Part shown: piece by piece, positions 42,580 through 52,061 of the stretch
Position numbering within the stretch: the first letter of the stretch is position 1
How the letters are laid out: the number at the start of each line of letters is the position of its first letter
Origin: CAWKKW01 sp963850345
GTDB lineage: Bacteria; Acidobacteriota; Terriglobia; Terriglobales; Acidobacteriaceae
Assembly (NCBI GenBank): GCA_963850345.1
Contig: CAWKKW010000002.1
Coordinates: 1,085,979 to 1,149,978, forward strand
Direction: 5' to 3'
Length of the DNA stretch: 64,000 nt
Position numbers and translations under genes: made by a program
Notes under the pieces: model-generated
Database searches by the model: none
Told to the model about the DNA's origin: nothing
Seen by the model: only the letters and a program-made list of their open reading frames with translations

Positions 42580-44673
42580 TTAGTGTGTTGGCATCCAGGA
42601 CGGGTGAGGATCTTCGAGAACTTCATTCAGCTTTGGAAGAGGATCACCCTCATGCGTGCTGTCATTGAAGTGCCGTAGCTTTTCGTGGACGCCCCGCCAG
42701 TATTGGTACTCCGCCTCCCATCTGCCGAGCGCCGAGTTCATGCGATAGGGCGTATATTCCTGCAGCCACTCAGCCTGATAAGCCGGCTTGAGATCAGATA
42801 TGCGATCCATAAGGTCGGTCACATAGGAATGATCGTAGTGGGTCACCTGCGACTCCCACTCGTTCCACCACCGTTCCGAATTCGGTCGCTTCGGCCCGAA
42901 CTTATCCCAGATCGCCGACAGGTCAAGCGGCGTCTGAAACTTCTCGCCCGCATAGTCCAGGAGCTCACTGCCAATGAGCAGGCTATTTACCGTCTCCCGG
43001 TCGACACCCATACTCTGCGCGTGCAACAGAGCGGTCTCGGCCTGCTCAGCATGCATGCGCACCTGGTGCAGGTCTTCTCGATGCGCCGGTAACTTGGCAT
43101 ACCAGGTGGGAAAGAACGGGTCTTCCCACAAGCCGAACATCGACTGTTCGCCCAGTAGCTTTTTCACGTCGGTCTCGGCGGTCGTCATGTGAGTCAAGGC
43201 TGTCGCAATATCCCCTCGCACAGCGGCTGGGTACATCTGGCGAGCATAGTCGGCGAAGAAGTTCGCGCGATCCATAGGTGCGCTCTGCCAGGGAGCCGCC
43301 GCTCCATAGGCCATGCCCGGCAGCGACATGCGAAACAGTAACTGGGCATCGTCTGCCCAAATTGAATTCACCAGCCCCATGGCGCCCGACTGGCGACCCG
43401 CTGCAAGAAACGTATCGATGTTTTCAAACGATGTGTCGAAGTCGGGCACAATGTCGTCATAGCTAGTCACGCCCGGCTGCACTATGTGGGGAATATGATG
43501 CGCCTCCAGTGGTCCGAGCCATCGCTTGTAAGTCGGATCTTCAGAGGTGTAATACCACGCGACGGCAATCAGGCCCTTGGGAAGCTGCGGAATCACCTCA
43601 GGATACTTGACCATGATGTCGTCGTAGGCGATTACGGTCTTGCCGCGCTGCATGAACAGGTTTGCCACCGCAGAAAGCTGCTTCACAAACAGACCCGCCG
43701 GAGCCGCTGCCGCGCCGCTGTTATGGGTTGCCGCTTCAATTTGGAAGGTCTCGTCAAAGCCGATACTCACGAAGGGGCTTGGGAACAAGTCGGCGAACTG
43801 ATTGACCCAATCCGTGAGCAACGCTGCCACCTTAGGATTGGAAGCCTCAAACTCCGTCCCATGAGACTGATCGGAGAGCGGCGAATATTCCTCAACACGG
43901 AACAGGTCATGCTGATGACCGTATAAGTCGAAGTTAGGAATCACGTCGATATGACGATCGCGCCCGTATGCAACAATGCGTCGCACCTCGTCCTTGGTCA
44001 AACGTCCACCCAAGGCCAGCAACGGATAACCCGTCAGTTCAATGCTGTCTTCGCTATAGATGTAGTACTGGTTTTCCTTCCAGCGCGCCAGAAATTCCAA
44101 CTGCCGCTCAATTTCCTTTTCGGTGGGCATCGGACCGTGGCTTACATCGAGCATGGTGCCGCGAAAGGCCATCGATGGCCAGTCATGGATTTCGACTTCA
44201 GGCAGCGTCGCCGCCTGCCCATCTGCCTCGACCAACTGCCGCAGCGTTTGCGCGCCGTAGTAGATAGCAGCCGAGGAGTTCCCTTGGATCCTTACTACTT
44301 GCTGAGTTATCGATAATGTGTAAGCTTCGCGAGAAGCGGGGCCAGGCTTCTCGCCCGGTTTACCCAGCGGCTCATCGCTGCTTCCTTTTCGATCGAACGT
44401 GATTGGCAGTTCGCCATCCACGTTATTCCCGAAGGCGCCTATCGTAACTTCGTTCCCAGTTTTTTCCTGGATCCACGCTTGCAATTGCTCAGCGGTGAAG
44501 CGATCGGCAGGAATGGCCGACTCGGGCAGCATGATGCGCATCTGCCGCAGCTGTACCGTGCCGGTTCCGTAGCGCACCTGCTGCGGTCGCGGCAGTAACG
44601 GAGTATGCTCGCCCATTGCACAACGGCTGAATAAAACAATAAGCAGCACTAACATCCACTTTCTTACGGGCAT
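42580..44673 (-). CDS. GH20 beta-N-acetylhexosaminidase-like protein
   Basis: A 697-residue secreted enzyme (signal peptide 'LLIVLFSRCAMG'). 'LLPRPQQVRYG' opens the GH20b domain; 'AFRGTMLDVSHGPMPTEKEI' and 'VSIGFDETFQIE' belong to the catalytic barrel, with D307-E308 as the substrate-assisted catalytic pair. 'SIGFDET' replaces the usual 'HIGGDE', so specificity may differ. The C-terminal 200 residues are helical. It would release GlcNAc or GalNAc from chitin oligomers, glycoproteins or peptidoglycan. Followed by the lactonase and TonB receptor genes. Confidence 0.88.
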   Translation of the reverse strand: MPVRKWMLVLLIVLFSRCAMGEHTPLLPRPQQVRYGTGTVQLRQMRIMLPESAIPADRFTAEQLQAWIQEKTGNEVTIGAFGNNVDGELPITFDRKGSSDEPLGKPGEKPGPASREAYTLSITQQVVRIQGNSSAAIYYGAQTLRQLVEADGQAATLPEVEIHDWPSMAFRGTMLDVSHGPMPTEKEIERQLEFLARWKENQYYIYSEDSIELTGYPLLALGGRLTKDEVRRIVAYGRDRHIDVIPNFDLYGHQHDLFRVEEYSPLSDQSHGTEFEASNPKVAALLTDWVNQFADLFPSPFVSIGFDETFQIEAATHNSGAAAAPAGLFVKQLSAVANLFMQRGKTVIAYDDIMVKYPEVIPQLPKGLIAVAWYYTSEDPTYKRWLGPLEAHHIPHIVQPGVTSYDDIVPDFDTSFENIDTFLAAGRQSGAMGLVNSIWADDAQLLFRMSLPGMAYGAAAPWQSAPMDRANFFADYARQMYPAAVRGDIATALTHMTTAETDVKKLLGEQSMFGLWEDPFFPTWYAKLPAHREDLHQVRMHAEQAETALLHAQSMGVDRETVNSLLIGSELLDYAGEKFQTPLDLSAIWDKFGPKRPNSERWWNEWESQVTHYDHSYVTDLMDRISDLKPAYQAEWLQEYTPYRMNSALGRWEAEYQYWRGVHEKLRHFNDSTHEGDPLPKLNEVLEDPHPSWMPTH

Positions 44674-44869
44674 TCGATTCTCCCTATAAGCAACAAGGTC
44701 TAACTGATCACAGTCGCTGAGTACAGATCCGTAGCGACATCGTCCTGTTACTAATCTTGTGTTTACGCAGGAAGTGTCTCGTGGGCGGGGTCAACAATCA
44801 AGGCAATCCACATCGGATCCGCGATTAGCGTTCATTCTGCTGTACGCCGTCGGCGGGAGAACACCAACT

Positions 44870-45961
44870 TCAACTGACCATGCCGCGGCCGGCCACTTTC
44901 CATTCGTCTAACACCTGCTCCCCAGAGACCACATACACCCGTTCTTGCAGATTGATGCTGGGGCAAACATGGTTCGGAACAACTCTGATCCGATCGCCGA
45001 CTCGAATCCTATATTCGTCGGGAAGCAGAACGTGGCCGTGCTCCTCAGAAAGGTCGTCGAGAATCAGGTCGGGATGACTTTGCACGTGGCCGAAGTATTT
45101 ACGTTCGCCCGAAAGAAGCTGGTCCGCCGATAACATCTTGCTTCCGGCATCAATGATGGCACGGTGTTGCACGCTCGTACTCACCACCGTCGCCAACACG
45201 GTCGCTGCGCAGTCGGCATAGGTGGCTGCTTCAGCATCGACAGTATTCCGGTCATTGAATACGTACGTTCCAGGCCGAATCTCGGTGACCCCGTGAAACC
45301 GATGGCTTTCGAATGCTGCAGGAGTATTGCCACCGCTCACGACGGGGTATGAAATTCCTGCGGCATCCAACAGGCTGTACAGGCGATCAAGCTGTCCATT
45401 CTCAACTTCGATATCCTTTTCCCGGATCTCCCGATTGCCCATGATGTGCCCAGGGTAAAACGAAACTCCTTCCCATCGCAGGTGAGGCAGATCAAGAATC
45501 CTCTCGGCTATCTCGGTAGATTCCTGCTCGAGCGGGAGACCGCAGCGGCCAAAACCCGTGTCGAACTCCAGGCGAACCCCAATCTCGACATTGGCCTCCG
45601 TTGCCACTCTGGATATTCCCTCTGCAATAGCAAGCGAGTCCATGGCGACCGCGATTCGAACGCGCTCCGCCAAGTTCGCCAGTCGGTGCCACTTCTTCTC
45701 TCCCCATAGCGGGTAGACAATCACGATGTCTTCCAACCCCGCGTCGGCCATCACCTCTGCTTCGGAGAGTTTGGCGACGGTAATTCCGCTTGCGCCATTC
45801 TCAACCTGCAGCTTTGCAATCTGCGGGATCTTGTGTGTCTTGGTGTGCGGGCGTAAGGCGAGATGGTGGCTGCGGCAGTAGTCGGCCATGGTGCGCAGAT
45901 TACGATCCAGCACGGACGCCTCGATGAGCAGAGCCGGGGTCTCAATCTGGTCGATGTTCAT
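44870..45961 (-). CDS. fold type III PLP enzyme, D-serine dehydratase/D-threonine aldolase-like
   Basis: About 363 residues from the ATG at 45961, which overlaps the stop of the D-aminoacylase gene by 4 nt; the frame opens further upstream at 46027. 'RPHTKTHKIPQIAKLQ' carries the Schiff-base Lys; 'GRCGLPLEQ' and 'VSGGNTPAAF' are family segments; 'PNHVCPSINL' has the His and Cys that bind the metal in D-serine dehydratases (DSD1). It would convert D-serine to pyruvate plus ammonia, or cleave a beta-hydroxy-D-amino acid. It acts after the D-aminoacylase in a likely D-amino acid pathway. Confidence 0.87.
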   Translation of the reverse strand: MNIDQIETPALLIEASVLDRNLRTMADYCRSHHLALRPHTKTHKIPQIAKLQVENGASGITVAKLSEAEVMADAGLEDIVIVYPLWGEKKWHRLANLAERVRIAVAMDSLAIAEGISRVATEANVEIGVRLEFDTGFGRCGLPLEQESTEIAERILDLPHLRWEGVSFYPGHIMGNREIREKDIEVENGQLDRLYSLLDAAGISYPVVSGGNTPAAFESHRFHGVTEIRPGTYVFNDRNTVDAEAATYADCAATVLATVVSTSVQHRAIIDAGSKMLSADQLLSGERKYFGHVQSHPDLILDDLSEEHGHVLLPDEYRIRVGDRIRVVPNHVCPSINLQERVYVVSGEQVLDEWKVAGRGMVS

Positions 45962-47514
45962 ATAGCTCGCCGGACTTCCGAGCGAAACACGGCGCCTTCG
46001 CTCACTAGGCACTTGCCGTTCCTCCACACCGAGTTGATTCCCGTGGGCGGCACGTCCGGTATTTCATACGTTCCATTCGTTTGGATGGTTTGCGGATCGA
46101 AAATGATGATGTCGGCGATGTAGCCGGGCGCGATCCTTCCGCGCTCGTTGAAATGGAAGAGCATCGCGGGCCTGTCAGTTGTTTTGTGAATGGCAGCTTC
46201 AAGACTCATCCATTTCCGTTCACGCACAAGGTCTCCAAGAAGCAGCGGAAAGGTCCCGTAAAGCCGCGGATGAGAGCGACCCCGCGTGTAGACTCCATCT
46301 GTAACGACGGTTGCAAGCGGATGAGTCAGGAGAGCACGAAGATTTTCTTCCGACTGGCAGTGCTCCACGATGGTGACTTCCGCCTCCTGCTCCAAAAGAA
46401 TGTCCATCACGGTATCTTCCGGAGTGATTCGCCGTTCGCGCGCAATCTGTTCAATCGATCGGCCCACCAACAAGTGTTCGTTCCTGGCAGCGGCCGTGAT
46501 AACCACACCACTCCAGCGTGCCTCCGGTTGAATACCTGGCCTGATCTTCTCCCGCTGGTCCGGGTCAGCGAGCCGAGCAAGAAGTTCAGCAGCCCCGCCA
46601 TCGAGTGCCCACTGCGGTAGTACCTGCGTGAGTACGGTCGATCCAGCGAGCCATGGATAAGCATCAAACGATACGTCGATGCCCTGAGTGGATGCTTTCT
46701 CGATAGCGTCAATCGCCTCTTGCTGCATTGGCCAGTAATCTTCCCCGGCCGCTTGCAGATGCGAGATTTGAAGACGGCACGCTGAGACTTCCGCGATCTC
46801 AAGCTGTTCCGTCACGGCCTGCACCAGCCCAGCGGAGTAGCTCCGCATGTGAGTCGAGTAAACTCCACCCTTACGAGCAGTCACGCGCGCCAGAGCCGTT
46901 AATTCCTCCGCGGAGGCGGCCGAGCCCGGAGCATACATGAGTCCTGAGGAGAAGCCGATTGCTCCCGTCTCGAGAGACTCCTCCAGCAGGTCGCACATGG
47001 TTTCAAGTTCACGCCCCGTGAGCGCCCGACTTATGTTGCCCGCTACCTTAATGCGAAGGGAGCCGTGGCCCACAAGCGATGCCACCGTTGCAACGTCACA
47101 GTGCTGGGTGTCCCAGAGATAGTCAGAGGCCGATTTCCATTCCCACTGGTCATCGCCACAAAGGATGCCGTTTGCAAATTGCCGCAGCACCTGCGGATCC
47201 TCAGGAGCCGGATAAGCAGAGAATCCGCAGTTCCCCACCACCTCTGAAGTGACGCCCTGCAGCAACTTTTCAGTTCGATTCTGCAGTACCTGCAGGTCCG
47301 AATGGCTGTGACCATCAATCAAGCCGGGTGCAATTACGCTCCCGTTACAATCGATGACCATCGCGTCAGCCGCAGCGTTGGTGGATCGATCGGCGCCTCT
47401 GCGGCGCACCGATGCGATCCGGTCGTCTTCTAGGAAGACATCCCCTATAAACGCATCAGCTCCCGTTCCATCAACAATCAATCCGTCTCGAAGGATCGTC
47501 CGTTCCACCTGCAT
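45958..47514 (-). CDS. D-aminoacylase (N-acyl-D-amino acid deacylase)
   Basis: A 518-residue amidohydrolase. 'APGLIDGHSHSDLQVL' holds the first metal His, 'VGNCGFSAYP' the metal Cys of D-aminoacylases, 'YSTHMRSYSAG' and 'QISHLQAAGEDYW' further His ligands, and 'TDGVYTRGRSHPRLYG' the catalytic Asp region. It hydrolyses N-acyl-D-amino acids to D-amino acid and acid. Its stop overlaps the start of the D-serine dehydratase-like gene, and it follows the DapA-family gene by 67 bp, so a pathway from N-acyl-D-amino acids to keto acids is encoded here. Confidence 0.9.
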   Translation of the reverse strand: MQVERTILRDGLIVDGTGADAFIGDVFLEDDRIASVRRRGADRSTNAAADAMVIDCNGSVIAPGLIDGHSHSDLQVLQNRTEKLLQGVTSEVVGNCGFSAYPAPEDPQVLRQFANGILCGDDQWEWKSASDYLWDTQHCDVATVASLVGHGSLRIKVAGNISRALTGRELETMCDLLEESLETGAIGFSSGLMYAPGSAASAEELTALARVTARKGGVYSTHMRSYSAGLVQAVTEQLEIAEVSACRLQISHLQAAGEDYWPMQQEAIDAIEKASTQGIDVSFDAYPWLAGSTVLTQVLPQWALDGGAAELLARLADPDQREKIRPGIQPEARWSGVVITAAARNEHLLVGRSIEQIARERRITPEDTVMDILLEQEAEVTIVEHCQSEENLRALLTHPLATVVTDGVYTRGRSHPRLYGTFPLLLGDLVRERKWMSLEAAIHKTTDRPAMLFHFNERGRIAPGYIADIIIFDPQTIQTNGTYEIPDVPPTGINSVWRNGKCLVSEGAVFRSEVRRAI

Positions 47515-47581
47515 GAAAGAACACCCTCACAATACTGGTTCTGCTTGCCGTCCGTTCTACCTTCTGCAAGTGCCGAGCTTT

Positions 47582-48511
47582 TCAGTGCGCCACTGTGGCC
47601 GATCGTAGCCGCTGCACTAGGGTGAGAATCTTGCCGTTGAGAAATTCGATATGCGCGCGGTCGATCTCGGGCACAGTGAGTGTCGCATCCCGAACGTTTG
47701 CCGCCGGCAGTACCCCTCTGGCCACCAGCAATGCCTTCTCAGCGTGATGAAAAAATTCTAAGCTCTGCAAACTGTAAACGATTTGGGGCAGCAGACCTCC
47801 AAACACCTCATACGCGGCGTCCTTGTCCCCTGTGCGTCCAAACTGCCAGACCATCTGCAACATGTCTGAGACGCCAAGGCCGGGCATGACACCGCAGATT
47901 CCAGCATCCATCAATTCCAACATATAGGTGCCGCCCCAGCCGTCGATCACTCCCACGGCGCCTGCCGTTTCGTTCGCGATCGACTGCACTTTGGCGGACA
48001 TCAATGGCTCTTCGAGTTTCAGATAACGGAAGTGCTGATGGCTGCGATGAAGCGTCTTTACAAAGTCCAGGCTCACAGTGGTGCCGGCAGGATTGAAGTC
48101 TTGGATCACCAGGGGAACACTGATGGCATCGAGAATACGACCGAAGTAACGGAGCAGATCGCGCTCCGGGAGGCTGAACAACCTCGGCACCGCCACTGAA
48201 ATAGCCGCTGCTCCTGCCTTTTCAAATTCGCGTGCAGTTGCTGCCACGACAGCAGCCGAGACATGGTTCACCTGCGCGACGAGAGGAAGGCGGCCGTTTA
48301 GAACGCGAAGGGCTTCGTACACCAGGTCGCGCCGCTCGTTTTCCAACAGCTTGTAAAACTCGCTGGCATAGGCTGGGAGGCATACGCCACACACGCCGGC
48401 GGTGATCGCAAACTCGAGCAGCGGAGTTAAGCTCCCGAGATCGACATCGCCTTGAGACGTGAAAGGCGTGGGTATGATTGGAACGACTCCATCAATCACC
48501 AGGGCAGCCAT
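47582..48511 (-). CDS. DapA/NAL-family aldolase-like protein with altered active site
   Basis: A 309-residue class I aldolase-type protein. 'GVVPIIPTPFTSQGDVDL' and 'FRYLKLEEP' (Schiff-base Lys) identify the dihydrodipicolinate synthase/N-acetylneuraminate lyase superfamily. The usual GTTGE motif is 'PAYASEFYKL' and the usual YN.P catalytic tyrosine is Phe ('IQDFNPAGTT'), so it is neither standard DapA nor standard NAL. It begins 1 nt after the EamA stop with a GAGGAG inside that gene as ribosome-binding site. Its aldolase or hydratase reaction is unknown; context suggests a hydroxy-keto acid from the same catabolic route. Confidence 0.87.
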   Translation of the reverse strand: MAALVIDGVVPIIPTPFTSQGDVDLGSLTPLLEFAITAGVCGVCLPAYASEFYKLLENERRDLVYEALRVLNGRLPLVAQVNHVSAAVVAATAREFEKAGAAAISVAVPRLFSLPERDLLRYFGRILDAISVPLVIQDFNPAGTTVSLDFVKTLHRSHQHFRYLKLEEPLMSAKVQSIANETAGAVGVIDGWGGTYMLELMDAGICGVMPGLGVSDMLQMVWQFGRTGDKDAAYEVFGGLLPQIVYSLQSLEFFHHAEKALLVARGVLPAANVRDATLTVPEIDRAHIEFLNGKILTLVQRLRSATVAH

Positions 48512-48512
48512 C

Positions 48513-49499
48513 TCACTCCTCTGCTCGCATTTTTTGACGCTCCTCGTACACTGTCACCAGGAAGCAACTGACGAAAATAAGAAGGCCGCCTGCGAGTAGC
48601 GTCATGGTCAGGCTTTCCTTCAGCAAGACTGCGGAAAACAGCAAACCGAAGACCGGAAGCAAGTACACCGAGAGGGCTGCCTTCATCACCTCCACGGCCT
48701 GAATCACGGAGAAGTACAGCAGCATCGACAATCCCAGGCTGAACACCGCGATTAAGATGAGGCTCCACCACACTGACGGTGCCAGGTGGTTCAACTGCCG
48801 CCATCCACTCCTGTCTACAGCAATTTCGATCAGGATTAGTTCCAGGTCCGCGACGATGAAGGTCCACACCAGCACCTGGGGCGGCGAGAGGTGCGTGAGG
48901 GCCCGGCGGCTGTACGAGTTGTTAAAAGCGCTTCCGGCGCAACTGGCAAGCACCAGTAGGTTCCCCGCCAGGTACTCGAGTTGGAAGAGATGCGCATCCT
49001 TGATGTCTCGGGAAGAGATCATGCACACGCCGATGATCGCGATCGCGAAGGACAGCCATCGCAGCCTGGTCATCTTCTCCTGAAGAAAAATAGACGCGCT
49101 CAGGGCGGTGAGGACCGGCACGGTGAGGGAGAGGACACTCGCATTGGACGCAAGCGTTCTTTCCACTCCCATGACCACACAGAGTTGTGCAGGTAAGACT
49201 CCCAGCGTTCCGAGCAAAACTACATCGCGCAGGGTGCTTCGATTCCCTGCGCGAAATATGTCGAGGCTCAATCCGGCAAAAGGAAGAACGAGTAGCGTTG
49301 CAATCGCCAGCGGTACAAGCGTGACAAGTACAGCGCCCAATTCTCGTGTAGCGATTCTTGCACCGGCAAATTGGAAGGCCCACATCGCGTTGACAGCAAT
49401 CAGAGCTGCGAAGGCAACAATCGGACTTCGTCCGACGATGCCTCGAGAGGTTCCCGACGCGGTGTGGCCGTCAGTCGATTGGGTAGCTGCACTGTCCAT
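48513..49499 (-). CDS. EamA/DMT-family transporter
   Basis: A 328-residue inner-membrane protein with ten predicted helices in two EamA repeats ('AALIAVNAMWAFQFAGARIATREL' and 'AGNLLVLASCAGSAFNNSYSRRAL'; each quoted in part). The conserved C-terminal helix of each repeat ('VPVLTALSASIFLQEKMT', 'LPVFGLLFSAVLLKESLT') is typical. It exports or imports metabolites or amino acids. It is the first gene of the minus-strand unit EamA, DapA-like, D-aminoacylase, D-serine dehydratase-like. Confidence 0.9.
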   Translation of the reverse strand: MDSAATQSTDGHTASGTSRGIVGRSPIVAFAALIAVNAMWAFQFAGARIATRELGAVLVTLVPLAIATLLVLPFAGLSLDIFRAGNRSTLRDVVLLGTLGVLPAQLCVVMGVERTLASNASVLSLTVPVLTALSASIFLQEKMTRLRWLSFAIAIIGVCMISSRDIKDAHLFQLEYLAGNLLVLASCAGSAFNNSYSRRALTHLSPPQVLVWTFIVADLELILIEIAVDRSGWRQLNHLAPSVWWSLILIAVFSLGLSMLLYFSVIQAVEVMKAALSVYLLPVFGLLFSAVLLKESLTMTLLAGGLLIFVSCFLVTVYEERQKMRAEE

Positions 49500-49721
49500 C
49501 TGGCTGCGATGCTACGATTGGGCGCAATGGCACGTCAATGCTTAGAGCCAACATGAAGACCACGCGTCCAGTAGGCTGAACACATTCTAAAGATCTGCTA
49601 TTTGCAGCTTTGCGGCCCGTGATTGCGAGATCGCGCTGGGCACGATTGCAGGATAAGACATGGTCGCAGACGCGTGTCCGTCAGCCCGTCTAATATACCC
49701 AGGGATCTTCCTGACTTGGAA

Positions 49722-50927
49722 TCACTGCGTCAAGCGGATCATGACCACTCCGCCCTTGGGCACTGTAACCGTGTAGGAATCGCGTAAAACCCCAAGGTCT
49801 TTATGCGCCCACAGATCCCGCGCGTGAACAGGACCTGTAAAGCCAAAATCCTTGAGCCTCACGGTTAACGGTTCTGCTTCGTCATCGGTCACGTAGTTGA
49901 AAAGCGCGACTGCTTTAGCCCCGTCGTGCAAAGGTTTTACCCAGACTTGCGGCGGTCCGACACGGTGCCCCTGAACTCCCAGCGCATCCTGGTCGACGGC
50001 GATCACCTCTTTGTTCAGCAGAATACTTTTGGTCGTCCCATCCATCTTGGACAGATCATTGCCTGCGAGCAACGGGGCGGCGAGCATCGCCCAGAGACTC
50101 ATCTGCGTGCGGTACTGATCCACATTCATGCCACCGTTGCCTATCTCCAGCATGTCTGGATCATTCCAATGTCCCGTCCCCGCATATTTTTCCAAACCCG
50201 CTTGCGAAAATCCGATCAGGGCCATGCTGCGATAGTTATCGCGAATGTCATCGGTTGTGCGCCACAGATTCGCACCTACAGAGGGTGCCCACTCCCACAC
50301 AGAGTCCACTCCGTATTGGCAGAGGCTGTACACAATGGGCCGATGAGTGTGAACCAAGGCCTGATGCATCTTCAGGTAAGCGGCCTTCATCAGAGCATTC
50401 GCCGTCTGGGCATTCTGATGAGGATCATGCTGCTTCATAATGTCCATGTAACTGCAAAGATCGTATTTTAAATAGTCCACTCCCCATTGCGCGTAGGTAT
50501 TGGCGTCTTGTTCTTCATGGCCAAAACTGCCTTCATAGCCGCCGCAGGTCTTCGGCCCGGGTGAAGAATAGATTCCCAGCTTCAATCCTTTGGAATGCAC
50601 ATAATCAGCAAGCGATTTCATGTTGGGAAACTTGGAGTTGGCCCGGATCTTTCCCTGGGCATCGCGCTCACCCTGCCATCCATCGTCGATATTGATATAC
50701 ACGTATCCTGCATCCCTCATGCCGTTTGCCACCATTGCATCTGCGGCCGCGCGCACATCGGCCTCGGTGACCTTCTCGGCAAAGTGATTCCAGCTGTTCC
50801 AGCCCATTGGAGGAGTTTCCGCGATGCCACGCGAACCTTGTTCCTCAGACCATGCCGGAGATATGAAACAGATTGCGGCCAATAGCAGTGACAGAACAGC
50901 GCGGATTCGGTAGAACACAATGGACAT
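49722..50927 (-). CDS. GH27 alpha-galactosidase
   Basis: 401 residues from the ATG at 50927 (GGGA upstream; frame opens at 50957). Signal peptide 'LSLLLAAICFISPAWS'. GH27 signatures: 'TPPMGWNSWNHF', 'YINIDDGWQGERD', 'LKLGIYSSPGPKTCGG', nucleophile Asp in 'VDYLKYDLCSY' and acid/base Asp in 'TDDIRDNY'. The C-terminal 90 residues form the usual beta-sandwich ('GFTGPVHARDLWAHKDLG'). It would remove alpha-galactosyl groups from galactomannan or oligosaccharides in the periplasm. Appears to be a single gene between EamA and RidA. Confidence 0.95.
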   Translation of the reverse strand: MSIVFYRIRAVLSLLLAAICFISPAWSEEQGSRGIAETPPMGWNSWNHFAEKVTEADVRAAADAMVANGMRDAGYVYINIDDGWQGERDAQGKIRANSKFPNMKSLADYVHSKGLKLGIYSSPGPKTCGGYEGSFGHEEQDANTYAQWGVDYLKYDLCSYMDIMKQHDPHQNAQTANALMKAAYLKMHQALVHTHRPIVYSLCQYGVDSVWEWAPSVGANLWRTTDDIRDNYRSMALIGFSQAGLEKYAGTGHWNDPDMLEIGNGGMNVDQYRTQMSLWAMLAAPLLAGNDLSKMDGTTKSILLNKEVIAVDQDALGVQGHRVGPPQVWVKPLHDGAKAVALFNYVTDDEAEPLTVRLKDFGFTGPVHARDLWAHKDLGVLRDSYTVTVPKGGVVMIRLTQ

Positions 50928-51020
50928 AATCGATTTCCCAACTAAAAGCCGTGTCAAACAGTGTTGAAGAGTCGGCTCTGCTGCGGTGACGTACTGGCAG
51001 GGACTACCTCAAACGGCAGC

Positions 51021-51410
51021 TTAGCTCTGTGCCGATGGAACCCGGGCGACAGCATCGATCTCAACCTTCAACCCTCCCCACAGCACCGCCTGGACGGTGG
51101 TGCGGGCAGGTGGGATGCCAGGAAAAAATTTTGAATACGCCCCATTGAATTCATCAAAGTCTTCGATGCTCGCCAAGTAGCAGGTGCACTTGACGATGTC
51201 CTCGAACGTGCAGCCGGCTTCGCTGAGAATTTTCCCGATGGACACAAGCGTGCGAGTGGTTTCTTCTCCAGTCGTTCCGCCGATCACTGCACCCGTTTGC
51301 AAGTCCTGGGATGCATGACCGCTCACGTAGAGCCAACCATCGCAGGCCAGTCCAGCAGAATAGGTACCCGTACTCGCAGTCTTGTCGGGATGCTTCACTG
51401 CTTGTCTCAT
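51021..51410 (-). CDS. RidA family (YjgF/YER057c/UK114) protein
   Basis: About 129 residues from the ATG at 51410 (AGGAG 5 nt upstream; GTG at 51416 in frame). 'TGTYSAGLACDGWLYVSGHASQDL', 'VKCTCYLASIEDFDEFNGAY' and 'PPARTTVQAVLWGGLKVEIDAVA' (each quoted in part) are RidA segments; the Arg of 'PPARTT' binds the carboxylate of imine intermediates. RidA deaminates reactive enamines/imines produced by PLP dehydratases such as the nearby D-serine dehydratase-like enzyme. Confidence 0.93.
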   Translation of the reverse strand: MRQAVKHPDKTASTGTYSAGLACDGWLYVSGHASQDLQTGAVIGGTTGEETTRTLVSIGKILSEAGCTFEDIVKCTCYLASIEDFDEFNGAYSKFFPGIPPARTTVQAVLWGGLKVEIDAVARVPSAQS

Positions 51411-52061
51411 AATCACTCCTAAAGTGCTTTTAACTAAGGCCTATTTGCCAGAGGTATCGATTACGCTCTCATCCACAAATCGCAGTATCAACTTTTCGCC
51501 TACCTCGGCACTCCAGAAGCACGCAATCAAGTGGGTGCCTGGGCACATTTCCTTAGTTTCACAGGCAGCGAAGCGTTGGCGAGTTGAGCGTCAAATTCGG
51601 CTCGGCATCCGCTCTCCATTTGATCTTCTTTTGATCAAGTATTGAGACTAGTTGCTGGTTGTGTTTAGGTCGTTATCGCTGGGCAGGTTGTCACCGGCAT
51701 GAAGCTCAGCAGAGTGAGAGAGATACTACCGCAAAAAGCTTGGTGGAACACTTCATCTGGTTGCTCCAGGGAATGGGTGAATACGGTCGAAGTTTGTCCC
51801 CGGATGACAGCTATGTCAATCCAATCACGCGCGCAGCCGCCATTCTCGTCCAATACTCTGGACGGCAAGGAGACTGGGGCAGTTTGGCAAGGTGGTTTAA
51901 CAAGCCACATGCCATTCGGTGTGAACGAGCTAGAAGCAAACCCTGCAAGGTACAAGTGTTGGCAAGCGGGCTTGCCGGTCAATGTCCGTCTTTGCTGGGT
52001 CGCGACGGCTGGTATGATTAGTTCTCGTCCAGTCATCTGAACACCGCGAGGAACCTTAGAG
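51411..52061. other. intergenic region without a supported gene
   Basis: 650 bp between the divergent RidA and IclR genes, likely holding both promoters. Open frames on both strands at 51660-52040 lack ribosome-binding sites and recognisable domains; the long minus-strand frame continues antisense through IclR and is taken as a shadow. Nothing else seen. Confidence 0.4.
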
